NCBI GenBank assembly: GCA_032209605.1
Contig: JASFXZ010000011.1
Span: forward strand, 20,156,255 to 20,220,254
Length of the DNA: 64,000 nt
Reading direction: 5' to 3'
Origin: Mactromeris polynyma
Taxonomy: Eukaryota; Mollusca; Bivalvia; Venerida; Mactridae
A program made the position numbers and the translations under genes. Shown piece after piece: positions 11,305-24,299 of this stretch. Position 1 is the stretch's first letter. Each line of letters opens with the position of its first letter. Below the pieces are notes generated by a model. That model did not search any database. It saw only the letters and a list, made by a program, of their open reading frames with translations, and was not told the origin of the DNA.

Positions 11305-11589
11305 ATTAACAAATAAAGTGATATATAATGTTTGGTTTATTTATTTGCAATGTACTACTTACAACCACTTCCCCTTCCCTATGCGCAGTTCTGTCTTTTT
11401 CTCCCCCCCCCCCATCTCGGCCTATTCTCTCGGCTGTCCGGCTGTCCGGCTGTCTGGCTGGCCATCCATCGTTTTTTCCTGGTTTTTTTATTTAATTTTT
11501 TATAGAAATCTTTCAAGTAGAGTTGTTGTACAATCATGTGTGACATTTTGGTTTCAAATGATTGAGGTATGGGTAAAAGAGAGATAATA

Positions 11590-11990
11590 CGTAACTACAG
11601 GGAAAGCCACATATATAAGACAGTGCCTTCCCACACAGATCTCCGGAAAAAACAACAATCCACAAAACATAAGGCACTAAAGGAGGTCAAACGGTACACA
11701 TATTAAGGAACTGAGGCACACTGAATGGCCCAGCAGACCACAAGGAATAACTAGGAGAATCAAAGCGGACAGTAAAGTGAGGGGGAAGGGGGAAATTAAT
11801 GGATGGAAAAGATCACAGGACAAGTCAAGACAACTGGTCATAATAGGACAAAAATTGGCAGGAAATGATCTGAACACTGTATAAATTGCACAGGGGAAAT
11901 TGAAATACAAAACACATTCAATACACAAACAGAAACAACAATAATATAGCGAATTACAGCCTTGGAACTGTCAGCAAAAAATACTGGGTG
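11590..11990 (-). repeat. Dispersed repeat family copy
   Basis: Reverse-oriented relative of 15780-16070. Shares 'aatccacaaaacataaggca', 'ggtc..aacggtaca' and the end 'cagccttggaactgtcag'. Confidence 0.55.
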
Positions 11991-11999
11991 TTTAAATCG

Positions 12000-14900
12000 A
12001 TTTAACAGCTAACTAAGAATAAAGTAAGCAAGTTTAGGTAATTAAACTTATATTTATTTCACCTAATTTATTTTTCAAATTTAACACTATAAGAAGTAAC
12101 AAATCTGAACAGCATCTTAGTGTTTAGCATACTTTCAAGTAGCACACTTAAAGGTTCAAATTTAATTTCAAGTAGTGCATAGGTTATCTAAAGTCATCAC
12201 TCATTCATATAAGTGACATTTAAGCCACTTAACTTAAGTGATTTTCAACAAGAATCCGGGATGAAATGAAAGTCGGTGAAACCACATGATGGTATACGTG
12301 ACAAGTTTGACAATAACAAGGTAAATATGCAGAATTTTCAAAATTTAACCTCCAATGCACACATTTAACTTATTTTGGTTAGACACTTATATATGCTGAC
12401 TTACTACGGACTGTTATTGGTTCTGTAAAAGTTAAGACAATGAGCACATCAATGGCAAGTCCAAGATGAGCTATTTGTTTACTTCGATTTGAGATTTGCT
12501 TTCGTGATAAACACGAATAATTACGTAAAATAATTCCCCCAATACAAAGTATTCATGGTGGTTTAAGCGCAATATTTACAGACAGACCTATGACTTTTGT
12601 TGAATTGTTCATCTATTGTTCTCTATGGCAAGACTCTTTAGTAAATAAAGGTGATGCTTTATTTCTTTGCCCACTTTTCTGTTTTGTTTCTACACTCCCT
12701 TCTTTTATCCTACGCACACGAGTACATTCGGAACACCTCGGCCATTCAACTATACGGAACAATGCATGCTTCGAATGAATTGTACGAGGTGCTCCGAGTG
12801 ACACTGTTTAAGACAGTATACATGCAGATTTAGCGATTTTAAAAATTTATAGCAAAACGCGTTGACGGTTGAAATGTTTTTAAACTGTTATATAATATGA
12901 GTCATAACTCTCACACGTATCTATTTTGTGCAATTTAATTTTTTTATTACAAAACGCGTTGACGGGTGTGAAATTGTTATAGCAGAATGCGTTAAACATA
13001 AATCTCGTTTAAGAATTGTCTATCTTGAGTAGCATGAGTCTCACATATATTTTTTGTATAATTACAGAACAGAACAGAACAATATGTTTTGCAATAACAT
13101 GTGGACAAATGATAATAATAAACGTATATACAATGACGGGCGTAGACACAAGGATTTTGAGGTGGGGATGGTGATCACACTTTATAAAAATCTAGTCGAA
13201 CAAATTAACCTGATCTTGACCTTTTTTAAATGTGCAAATTCTTTAAGTTTCTGTTACATTATCAGCCCCCTTCTTCTTTTGGCCCGGTCAAATCCGAAAC
13301 TACATAAATATATTCAAACATGTGAAAATAGAGGTCGCCATGATCAGATTAATTAGTCCTACGAATAAAATCAATATAAAATTAGTGCACAATTAGGTAT
13401 GGCATCAGCGCAATGCACCAATATACACATGTATCATGTAACATGATTCACTAATACATTGCGCTGTTGTCATATCTAATCACATAAATAAGTTTCAAGT
13501 TTAGTGGAAGACATCAGGAGGCCATTATCAGTTCAGAGACATTACGACAAAAGATAACAACAAATGCAAATAAATAGTAGCACAAACAAACATCAGGTAA
13601 TATTTACAAATATAACTGCATATTTGCCCTGGTTATGGATATTGACATACTAACCAAGACTGCACGCATTTGTGTCAACGGTCTAGACAGATATGGATTA
13701 ATATGCATCGTGCTTAGGATTTTGGATAAGTTTGCAGGTTGGCAAAGGTGAGTCTTAGTTTGTACAAGTACACAAATTGAGAAATTCTTAGTAAGAAGAT
13801 AGTTTGTTTTCTGAGATAAATATAATTGACAATTATGTCATAGCATTCATACTTGTCCAGTAGTTGAATATGATTAAGGTTAGGTGTCCATATACCAACT
13901 TCAATGGGAAACCTGTGATTCCCTGTTCGGAAATGAAACATGGACACTCTCTGGGTAGGTGTAAGTTTTATCAGGTAGTTTTCAAGAGATATATTTTCTT
14001 TGAATAAACTATGCATTTGTCCTTTGGATGATGAGTCAAGATGTGATCTCCAAGTTTGGATAAACTGATCAGTTAATACATGCTTTACTAATGTATCAAT
14101 GTTGGCATTTGCGTAGGGTTGATTTATCCATACATAGGAATGTCCAGTGATGTATTAGATCGTTTTGATATGCTTTAACCACTTAAAATTATGAGTTGAT
14201 TGGTACATAGAATGGTAGCAAATATATGATATTTTCGACTTATTTTGCGTCAGAATAATTTTACCAAGCGCGACTTAATAATAACTTCTATAGGATAACG
14301 GCCAAATGCTACTTATGTACGACTGTTTAAGACAATACACATGCAAAATGCGTTGACCGGTGTGGAATTTTATTGCTAAATGCGTTGAAAATAAATCTCT
14401 TCTAATTGTTATAATATATGAGTTATATTAGTAGCACAAATACTTTTAGTATTATCATACATACATACACCTGTTTAAGGTACTACATATGCATTTTTAG
14501 CGATTTTAATTTTTTTTATTGCAAAAGCGTTTTGATTGCAAAACGGGTTGTAACATTGCATGCTAAAGCTGAGCAATGCAGTATAAATGTAATAAAATGC
14601 CACAAAAGCGCCGTAACCAATGACAATACGTCAGCAAATAAACGTTTCTGCACTCATATACAGTTAGACATCGTGCTCAAATATGCTACAACATTGGAAT
14701 GAAATAAGTGTAAAACTGTGAGAGAAGTTGCCAAGAAAAGATCACATACACAGTGCGAACCATGCAGAATATTCATTAAACTAGAGATGTTTCCATAGAA
14801 CCTAGATGCCCCCCGCACTTCCTGGTTTGTCACAAAACCAAGGGTCATTACTCCGCCCATAGTCGAAGAGGTACATCCAAATTACCCTCTGCATAACTTC

Positions 14901-15780
14901 ACATGCTGATAAGCATGCAAGTAAATACATTTTAACACTATAATTTCATTTGAACTATTGATTTGCGCCATACAAGATTGCATGCTCTGTAGGCTCTTTT
15001 TACTAAGTCAAGGGCCATAACTTTGCACTAACTGGGCGCAGCCAAACATGGAACTCCAAGTACATAACAACACATGTTGATCAACATTCCTGTACACTTT
15101 TGTGACTCTGGCTCATATACTGTTGGAGATATACGCGTCTCAAAATTGCATACTCAGTAGGCTATATTTCAACTAAGTCAACGATAAGACGATGACGCGA
15201 TGACACGATGACGCGATGAGACGATGCCACGATTGCCCTAACGGAACACCGTAGTTTTCTGCTATGGTGTTTATAATATTTTGGGTTAACGTTGGTGTTG
15301 TCCTTGTTTCATATTGTGCTGTCCAGTGTATGTCGAAGTCTCAGTTGGGTTGACTATTTTTGAGTTTTTATTAATCTGCCATCCTCTTCTCTGTGCATTA
15401 CGTGCTTATCATTGAGGCATATGTATGTATCAATTGAATTTCACCAGACTTCTGTCTTTAGTATGACGTCATTTAACGAAATTACATAATTATGACGTCA
15501 TTTGGCATTACCAAGGAACTCTCTATATAGTGCATTTTTTAACATAACTTAACACTTCTAATTCCCTTTCCCCATCACCAGTATTAAAGGGTATGTCTCA
15601 TTATTAACTACATTTTCCCGGTTGACTTTACATTAGGTTTTTGGTTTAATATTTATTGGTTAGTTACTGAGAGCAATGACAGTATAAGGCTGATTGTTCC
15701 TTCGTGGTGACAATCTGTCTGTTGTTCGGTACGTAATGATTTATTACTTTTTATAATTAGTTACTGCTCACAATTTTTAC
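12000..15780. other. No gene seen; low-copy and simple repeats
   Basis: Open frames here are short and overlap on both strands. The motif 'gcaaaacgcgttgacgg' recurs degenerately at 12850-13010 and 14350-14560. A hairpin lies at 13392-13480. At 14800-15250 there is mollusc-type repeat text ('agggccataactttgcacta') and a short 'gacgatgac' tandem run (15185-15235). Confidence 0.5.
13392..13480. repeat. Hairpin with 24-bp arms
   Basis: Left arm attaggtatggcatcagcgc plus aatg and right arm 13457-13480 are inverted repeats with about three mismatches around a 41-base loop. Probably a small foldback or MITE remnant. Confidence 0.65.
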
Positions 15781-16070
15781 TGACAGTTCCAAGGCTGTAA
15801 ATCGCTGTATGTGTTTTAAATATATGTTAAAGTTTGATATCGTGTTGATGTTATTTCCCCCCCTCCCCACCCTTTCGGCCTATTGTTGCCAGCTGTCTTG
15901 ACTTGTCCTGTGGTGTATCCCATCCATTAAATCCCACCCTTTGTCCTCATTAATTCTCCTAAGTTGTCTTTTATGGTCGGCCGCTGTTCCCTTGCGTATT
16001 TACCCTTGCACCTTCTCAAATGTCTGATGTTTTATGAACTGTTGTTTTCCCGGTCTTAAGTATGTGGCGT
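15780..16070 (+). repeat. Dispersed repeat family copy
   Basis: Begins 'gacagttccaaggctgtaaa'. Contains 'cctttcggcctattgttgcc' and 'tcttttatggtcggccgctg', both recurring at 41690-41960 and 56355-56640. Confidence 0.6.
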
Positions 16071-16270
16071 TCTCTGTCGACATTCATTCATCATTTATAT
16101 ACATGTTGATCGAAATGAAATAGTTCTATTGCAGAAACATGTAAGTAATAGTAATAATATAAAATTATATATTTTTGTTTTCCCTAAGTAAGCCGTATAT
16201 TTTCATGTCTCCAATGTATAATTAAGACATGAATTATGACATTGCATAACAAATGATAAATACTTTACTT

Positions 16271-16556
16271 GAATTGGAATTGCACTACAATTGTTAATGT
16301 TAAAGATGCCTTAACCAATGTAGCAACTATACAGGAAATACGGCTAGTTCTAATACTTTACTTGCATTGGAATTGCACTACAATTGTTAATGTTAAAGAT
16401 GCCTTAACAAATGTAGCAACAATACAGGAAATACGGCCAGTTCTAATACTTTACTTGAATTGGAATTGCACTACAGTTGTTAATGTTAAAGATGCCTTAA
16501 CCAATGTAGCAACAATACAGGAAATACGGCCAGTTCTAATATTTCACGTTCAGATG
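16271..16556 (+). repeat. 93-bp tandem repeat, three copies
   Basis: Units start at 16271, 16364 and 16457 with few differences. Since 93 is a multiple of three, one frame stays open and reads a 31-residue repeat (NWNCTTIVNVKDALTN...). Nothing else suggests coding, so this is best seen as a minisatellite. Confidence 0.85.
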
Positions 16557-17398
16557 GACCAAATGCATCTTTAATAAACATAAGGTGGCTGATCTAGGAG
16601 TTTTGTGTATATATAGATAAAACTGAATGATGAAGTCGAGCATAAGGTTTAAATCTTAACCTCAATTTGACATTTACAATTGAGTTTAAATTTTGACTTT
16701 GGCCTATCTAGAAACAAATCTTTTAACATATCAACCCGGATTCTTGATAAACATGCTTGTATCCTGTAGATAACTCGCACCAAGTTGTACAATGATGCTG
16801 ATACAATCTGCACAGTATGGCTTTGAAAGTGGTCTTGATTGCAATCTGTTTCTGGTGTAAATTGAAAGTTAATTAATTCGGAAATCAGCTTAGTATTGTA
16901 TATGCTTACGTGGTTATATTCATGATTGATCAGAATAACAGGAAATAGATTCGATCTGACCTGGTCGAGTTCCAGAAATCCCCTCCATATTACTTAAGTA
17001 AAATACTTTTATTAGCGAGTATAACAGCTATGTTACATGTTTCATATGTAAAATTATCATGAGTGTATTTTGCTTTTGAATTAGGTGCATGCGTTCATGT
17101 TTCAATGTGCTTTTTGAATGACTGTGCACTTTGAATGTGTCTATTCATAATTGAGTTATTTATTCATTGTTATATACATTGCGTCAGCAGTGATGCACAG
17201 TAACGACAGTTCGGATACTGCGTCTCATATCCATCACATACCTTGCAACAGTTCTTTACATATGCTAACTCACTTCAATTAAAAGCTTCGTTAATATTTA
17301 TGCCAAAAATACTAGTAATACTTATACAGGGCATTAACCTAAGCAAAAACAACTTAGGCTACTAACTTATCCTACAGGTAAGGTTCTGAACGCGAAGC

Positions 17399-17587
17399 TT
17401 AGCTCAGACATTCTTTCACATATTCATTGATTAAATCACGTAGAGTATTACGTCGTGGCAATATCAGTGCCAAAATATTCGACGAAAATGTTTTGGTAAC
17501 TTGTAAATAGCGCACTTGGCTGTGCTCTTTATCAGGTCCGCGCGTTAAATAAAGAATCACGACGGCTAGCACAAGAGTGTACGACAT
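17399..17587 (-). CDS. Possible small secreted peptide (62 codons), unrecognised
   Basis: Starts ATG at 17587 with a hydrophobic leader MSYTLVLAVVILYLTRG, followed by a basic and acidic body (PDKEHSQVRYLQVTKTFSSN), and ends KECLS-stop. Codons are richer in CpG than the surroundings. No TATA box, paralog or splice partner was identified. It may be a chance frame or a decayed exon. Confidence 0.3.
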   Translation of the reverse strand: MSYTLVLAVVILYLTRGPDKEHSQVRYLQVTKTFSSNILALILPRRNTLRDLINEYVKECLS

Positions 17588-17869
17588 AAATCATATTAAG
17601 AATACCTAAACGTTCATACAGCCTTGAAAGCTATTAAAACACACCGCTCTTTACTGCAATAAAACATTTTACACTAAATTGTCATGTAAGAAATATAGTA
17701 AGTGTTCACGAGTTGATGGTGACTAGTGAAGCTAGTATGGTGTAATACAAAAGACACACACGTCGTTGTCGGTAAGAGTTGCATTCCCCTCCAGAAATTC
17801 AGAAGCTTTCTAGAGAAAGTAATTCAGAATAGCATTAAGTACTTTGATTATACATTTGATTAGAATTTG

Positions 17870-19205
17870 ATCCAGACATGAGTATACATATATATAAACA
17901 ACACACATGCATCGTTGGCAAAACAATCAGCAAATAAACATATAACATCAATTAGTCATTCCAGACATGAGTATAGACAAACATATAAACAACAGACATG
18001 CATCATTGGCAAAACAATTAGCAAAGTGACCACAATACATTAATTAGACATTCCAGACATTAGTATACATACATATAAACAACATACATGCACTTTTGGC
18101 AAAACAATGAGCAAAGTGACCATATTACATTAATTAGACATTCCAGACATGAGTAAAGACAAACATACAAACAACATACATGCACCATTGGCAAAACAAT
18201 CAGCAAAGTGACCACATTACATTAATTAGACATTCCAGACATGAGTAAAGACAAACATATAAACAACATACATGCACCATTGGCAAAACAATCAGCAAAG
18301 TGACCATATTACATTAATTAGACATTCCAGACATGAGTATACATACATATAAACAACATACATGCATCATTGGCAAAACAATCAGCAAAGTGACCACATT
18401 ACATTAATTAGACATTCCAGACATGAGTATACATACATAAAAACAACATACATGCATCGTTGGCAAAACAATCAGCAAATAAACATATTACATTAATTAG
18501 ACATTCCAGACATGAGTATACATACATATAAACAACATACATGCATCGTTGGCAAAACAATCAGCAAATAAACACATTACATTAATTAGACATTCCAGAC
18601 ATGAGTATAGACATACATATAAACAACATACATGCATCGTTGGCAAAACAATTAGCAAATATACACATTACATTAATTAGACATTCCAGACATGAGTATA
18701 CATATATATAAACAACATACATGCATCGTTGGCAAAACAATCAGCAAATATACACATTACATTAATTAGACATTCCAGACATGAGTATACATATATATAA
18801 ACAACATACATGCATCGTTGGCAAAACAATCAGCAAATATACACATTACATTAATTAGACATTCCAGACATGAGTATACATATATATAAACAACATACAT
18901 GCATCGTTGGCAAAACAATTAGCAAATATACACATTACATTAATTAGTCATTCCAGACATGAGTATAGACAAACATATAAACAACATACATGCATCGTTG
19001 GCAAAACAATCAGCAAATAAACACATTACATTAATTAGTCATTCCAGACATGAGTAAAGACAAACATATAAACAACATACATGCATCATTGGCAAAACAA
19101 TCAGCAAAGTGACCATATTACATTAATTAGACATTCCAGACATGAGTAAAGACAAACATATAAACAACATACATGCATCATTGGTAAAACAATCAGCAAA
19201 TAAAA
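17870..19205. repeat. ~91-bp tandem array, about 14-15 copies
   Basis: Repeating 'cattccagacatgagtatac', 'aaacaacatacatgcatcgt' and 'ggcaaaacaatcagcaaata'. Unit starts include 17957, 18049, 18139, 18231, 18323, 18413 and 18502. Variants 'gcaaagtgaccacattacat' and 'gcaaataaacacattacatt' form blocks, so units spread by local exchange. Confidence 0.9.
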
Positions 19206-19319
19206 TTCGATACAATATCCAGAATCAAATCGTTACGCAACAGTTAACCAGTATGTTAAATTAAATGAACAACTATGATTCATTCAAGGTGTATTAACTT
19301 TTTACAACAGGGTTATTGC

Positions 19320-20980
19320 GTTTGTTTAGATCCGAGGAAACGCGGAACAAAAATGTTGCAAATAATAACCGAGCGTCTTCAAAGTATGAGCACGTTCCTG
19401 ATAACAGGTCATACAACTGACTTGTTCATTAGTGACATAAAATTCGTCATACCATTTCTGTCTATTAAATTGGGCCAAAGCACGACTCTTGACGATTCGT
19501 AGTGTGGGCAACTGAAAACTTCATGTATAGTCAAATGTTCGGTCAAGGCATCACAGTTTATGCATATTTTAGGTGGTGAGTAGGACATCAGTCTAACAAG
19601 TGTTTTGGCAGCGCATTCCTACTGATATCTCTATTGTGGGTAATGACGACCAAGTTGCCAATAAATGCATGGCCGTTTAGCAAAGAAAATACCTTCGGTT
19701 GTGATATCAGTATTGTGGAATTCAGTGTCGTACAAATGCCGTGATAGAATTGATTTACATTGATTTTTTGCTGGGAACGTACCATCCTTAAGGAACAACA
19801 TTATGTAGTCTCTGAGATTGTAAATTCGTATGATTCCCATTATATCCCGTATAAAGCCTATCACTTGCCATTCGTCGTTCATGTAATGCAACCGTCTGAT
19901 TACAAACATTTACGCAAAATCGATGCGAACGCTCGAGCGTGAGAATGCTTGCAGGTGTTATGTTGTTCCATAAGGCACATCCATATAAAGCCTTCGGTAG
20001 TACAACATGTTTGTAGATTGTTCTCCAAGTTGCAGGACTGAGACTCGTAGTTTGGAAAGAATTGTTCCTGATGCTTAGGAGTGAACCGCGTAGTTTTCTA
20101 GGATTCGCCCCTGTTATCAGAGCAGAACATATATTGTCGAGTCTAATTCCGAGATGGACATATTGATCATTTTCAATAATTTCGCTATCACCAAGGTGCC
20201 AAATTCTAGTATGATTGTTATAATTAGACGGCGATTCGTTAGACACAATGATAGCACATTTTCTAGAATTGTAGAGATACCTCCATTTGTTTGCATAATC
20301 ATTACATATATTTAGCATTTTTTGAAGTATGATATCAGTAACATGTCGTCTGCTACTGTTGGGCTGGACATATTAAAGTTATATACACACAAACACCAAG
20401 ATTGCTAGCCTCTAGTTCGTTGATAAGATCATTTATATAGAAAAGGTACATAGCATGGGAGCTGCATCCACCCCCTGTAATATTGGGAACCAGTCAGATT
20501 CATATGAGTGATTACGGACCCGACTTTGCATTGACGTGTACATGCTACGTATCACGTTGTATATATTATGGTTAATATCCATTTTAAAAAGTTTGTATAG
20601 AAGACCATTATGCCACACTCGGTCGAACGCTTGACGTGCATCGAGGAAAGCAACAAATACTTTACTTTTTTTTCTTTTCCATATAGTATACACTCTGAGT
20701 AGAAATGAGGACATTACACATCCAAGCTCTTTTAGGAATCCTCCTTGCTGTAGGCTAATCTCATTCAACACTTGGGATTTGAACTATTTCAGGATAGTAA
20801 TTTCAAACAATTTTAGGATGCAAGATGTTAATGAGATCGCTCTATAACTGTTTGGGTCATCTTTACGCTTCCTACCAACCTTATGCAGTGTTATTTTGGT
20901 GGCTTTATTCATTTCTGGAGGGAAAATTCCATGTAAAAGCATCGCTGTGATCAGTACACTTAGTGCGCAATAAAGTATAT
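19320..20980 (-). pseudogene. Truncated, frameshifted non-LTR retrotransposon (reverse transcriptase)
   Basis: Minus-strand reading in several frames gives ordered RT motifs: 'DDPNSYRAISLTS' (about 20880-20830), 'VFVAFLDARQAFDRVWHNGL' (about 20680-20600), 'ILQG' then 'LFYINDLINELE', and the catalytic box read VADD (20342-20356; usual form YADD). Further on come 'YVHLGIRLD', 'LPKALYGCALWNN' and a Cys/His C-terminal region to about 19326. A stop in the N-terminal part and at least two frameshifts show it is dead. The 5' end is missing near 20980. Clade (jockey/CR1-like or other) unresolved. Confidence 0.85.
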
Positions 20981-21084
20981 CGTTCCCGTAAGTAAGTAAT
21001 TTGGTAATATTACCTTTTCGAAATAGAACTCTGTATTATAGTCAATATATCATAGTGCTGTAAAATAGAGGAAATAGATAAATA

Positions 21085-21205
21085 TATGTAAAGTAAGCGT
21101 TTGTGACTTCTGAGACATTTACTTTCTGAGCACATTTACTTTCCGATTCCTATCCTTAAAATAACAGGCACCAGGCAGGTAGCCACATTACCCATTATTT
21201 AAACC
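21085..21205 (-). mobile_element. SINE fragment, same family as 2796-3072
   Basis: Shares 'actttctgagcacat', 'ccgattcctatcctt' and 'caggcaccaggcaggtag'. The tRNA-like head is absent. Confidence 0.7.
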
Positions 21206-21209
21206 ATTA

Positions 21210-23430
21210 ATGGGTCTTCCTCTACCGTAATAATTGGAATAGTCACTACATGACCTACGTTGTTATTGTGACTTACCGCAAAGTAGTCACACATCTCTCT
21301 CGTAACGAGGAAGATAACTTGGTTCTAAAGTTGAACTATTTATTTTCCCGATCATTCCGCCCGGCAAATTTAATTTGTACATTGAAAGTTGTACAATGAA
21401 AGTCGGCTTGTCTTGGATGAGAAAGATTTGTTTGGTAGAGCATAATATATTGTCATGTAGAGCAACACCGTATAATGAACACTTTCATGTTGCAGCACCG
21501 GAATCAATTTCGTTTGCAAGAATCTGAATATCGAAACTGTCCAAACTTCCTGTAGGTGTATCGACGTCCCATTGGTGAAATATATACTCTGTGGCAGCTC
21601 TTGGATCATCACATCTCGTTCCCCATTCGTAATCGAATTCTAGAAAAATAGTTTGTCCTGCAAATTACAAGGCCTGAGATTACTATGCGTGAGTGTTGCA
21701 TACTACTCTGGCGATACTAATTTTAACAGCATGAAAAACATATTCCATATCACGTGACATGTATAGTTCCTCGACGATAACGGGATTGGCGCGGTAACTT
21801 GTTGGACGAGTTCATTTTATTTAAACTCACAAACGGTACTTTACGTGAGTTTATTTAAGGTATTCCACCCATAAGTGAAGTACGTCATTTTTGATTGTAC
21901 ATGTATGGCTCAGTATACAAATATAAAACTTTTTATAAAATTTAATATCAAAATAATATCATTTATATTTTATTTGAATTATAAAATCCTATGCGAAATT
22001 GCTTCAACACGCTTTCTAAAAACAAATAATTGCAATAATTAAAAAAAATCCATTTACTGGTCATTTTTGTACGGCTAACGATTTTCAGGAAGGAAGTTTA
22101 CATAGAAAAAAGGTCATAACTTTTTTTCAGAACGGTAAAAAATTTATGAAATTTTAAGAAATTATCGGCATTACAGTACGGATTGAATTAATACAAGTTT
22201 AATTTGCTTTTGGAGAAATGTCCATTAATATGGATGGAATACCTTAAATAATAATCTTGATTAAATCTAACATAGGATTAGTTCACGAGTACATACACAT
22301 TCATACTAAACTTGCAAAAGACGAAAGTAATTCATGTATAACATTACATGTACAAAGTGCGAAATAGGTCGAACATGGCCAATGATCGTAACTTGAGCGC
22401 TGCTATGGAATTTTCAACCTCTTCTGTTAGTAACGTCATTTAAAAAAAATGCAGCATGTGATGACACTGTTTGCAAGCAGAAATCACTATTTACTCCATA
22501 TTGTCATTTCGTTTTCATATTGCCACGTGGAACATATTGCTTACTGTGAGTACATGGTGACGTCATATGTGACTTTTTTGGAATCGTACAGCGGCGCTCA
22601 CTTATAGGTGAAGCACAGTGAAATAAATAAACAATTACGGTTCAATGGTAAAGTGATTAGAATAATAACGTAACAGTAACTTGACTTCTGATTCACACTG
22701 AATCGTTGTGTAAAAGACAGATGAATTATATATTTCATGAACGGATACAAACATATATGATACACACCAAAAGTAAGAACATGGATATGTAATATTGTAC
22801 TATGTAGCTATGCATGATGTAAAATAACAGTTTGACTCAAATAACAACCTTCTTACATGTATGGTTCTTGTTTTAAAAGCTTTGAACACATATTACATAT
22901 ACATTGTACATAGATGTAGCCAGGTTATTAACCTCCGAGAGAGTTTCTAAAGTATTTGGGTTAATGGTCAATACAGATGTAGGTATGAGTGTAATATGTT
23001 TACCTGAGGTATATTTCCAAGCAAATACCTGACCATTGCTCTAGTTCATGTTCTTTGACATAATTGGTAATCAGTTTGGAAATAGGTTAGGATAGCGTAT
23101 CACGTGATTTGATAAATAAGGTTATGGCTTTTTGATTGGTAGAATGGCTGAGTAATAGTTGAATGATAATCGCGCTCGGGAGAGAGGTGGTCAGTCGGTC
23201 TTGGGAGCTCTGAGAAACCAGTCATGTTAACATCAAGAAGTTATAGAAAAACAGTAAGATTGAAGTTTGAGATTGAAGTTTGGAAATTATTAATAAGTGT
23301 GGACTCTGACTTATCACATAACATACGGCGCGGGAGTGATTATAACCTATGCATTATTTCGCGTATTACACTAGTGGATTATTTATGCACATTAGGGCCG
23401 CATCACATATTAATACGCGCTGTCAGAAAT
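21210..23430. other. No gene seen
   Basis: AT-rich sequence with scattered stops on both strands. No motif, splice chain or strong repeat was recognised. Confidence 0.4.
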
Positions 23431-23440
23431 CCAAACAAAC

Positions 23441-23742
23441 ATGGCCGACTTTCGCGTATCGGTCTACGACAAATATGTAGCATTTCGCGATCGTCTAAAT
23501 GTCAAACAGCTTCATAAACGAAAGTTTATCAGAATTCTAACCATTGCGAGCTGAATGCGTACTTCAAATCCGATGCGAGTGCACATTTCAGCTTGTCTGG
23601 AGGTATCAACACTTGGTTCGCTGTCCATCATCCGGATCACGGTGGTATTTTTTTATGTGAACATAAACAGAATAGACCACACGCTGATGCAATCCATCCT
23701 CCGAGAAAACGAGTACGAATGATTGACAGCGACTCACAGTGA
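23441..23742 (+). pseudogene. Possible frameshifted coding fragment, unrecognised
   Basis: From ATG 23441, 37 codons read MADFRVSVYDKYVAFRDRLN and on to a stop. In another frame the sequence then stays open to TGA at 23742 with a protein-like composition (SGGINTWFAVHHPDHGGIFL, PPRKRVRMIDSDSQ). GC and CpG are higher than nearby. It could be a decayed exon, a retrogene or part of a mobile element. Confidence 0.25.
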
Positions 23743-24055
23743 CATGTTTTCAACTGTGTCAACGTAGATATGTTGATTTACGTTGAGTCAATGATTTTAC
23801 TTTAGAATGGACTCAGTGACGTCACGGCTTCATGTCGTCACAGCAGCGCGTGTGCACTAAATTTTGAACTTCTTCAATGTTTTCCTTAAAACTGCAGTAA
23901 ATTATCGATCACGTTGTCAATTGTTTGTTTTGTGTTAAGTTTCAACATTCGACATAACATTTGGTTTAGTTATCGGTATTAATCGTCGTTTTTATTCTGT
24001 GAAAATTTGGAACTATTTTTTCTCGACCGAAAGACTAAAGTAGAGACAACATGTA

Positions 24056-24076
24056 GGGGGGGGGGGGGGGGGGGGG
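24056..24076 (+). repeat. 21-base G run
   Basis: Uninterrupted G homopolymer. Its length is unreliable in assemblies. Confidence 0.95.
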
Positions 24077-24140
24077 CTAGTGAAACGAGTCTGTGTGATT
24101 TTTTTTGTTTTAAGCCCGTTTACAAGCTATGTGATAATTA

Positions 24141-24285
24141 GAATCTAGCATTCGTGTTCATATTTTATTGAATTTATTAAACTCGTCGGCGAAAAAGATA
24201 TAATACTCGGCAAAGCCTCGCATTATATCATTTTGACCGACTCGTTTAATGAATTCTATAAAACATGAACACTCATGTTAGATCC
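24141..24285. repeat. 145-bp hairpin element with ~65-bp arms
   Basis: 'gaatctagcattcgtgttca' and the following bases pair, imperfectly, with the reverse complement of the segment ending 'catgttagatcc'. The loop is about 14 bases around 'ggcaaagcc'. Typical of foldback MITEs. Confidence 0.75.
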
Positions 24286-24299
24286 TCTATTTACCGTAG

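Larger units (their letters stand above)
7130..11480. other. Spacer block 1, paralogous to the blocks upstream of copies B and C
   Basis: 7130-7556, 9615-10077 and 11304-11480 align with 40760-41760 and 55700-56400. Shared text includes 'gtatttatttccaac', 'gtggtggatgcaatcgttct' and 'ggaaattagccagtcgaata'. Two insertions (7557-9614 and 10078-11304) separate the three parts. No gene copy follows this block, so either the next copy was lost or the block was left alone by unequal exchange. Confidence 0.7.

Noticed and set aside
17870..19205. CRISPR-like appearance of regular repeats
   Set aside because: The whole 91-bp unit repeats; there are no unique spacers, and the genome is eukaryotic.
24056..24076. 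G run as a functional quadruplex
   Set aside because: A bare homopolymer of uncertain length; no context supports a role.
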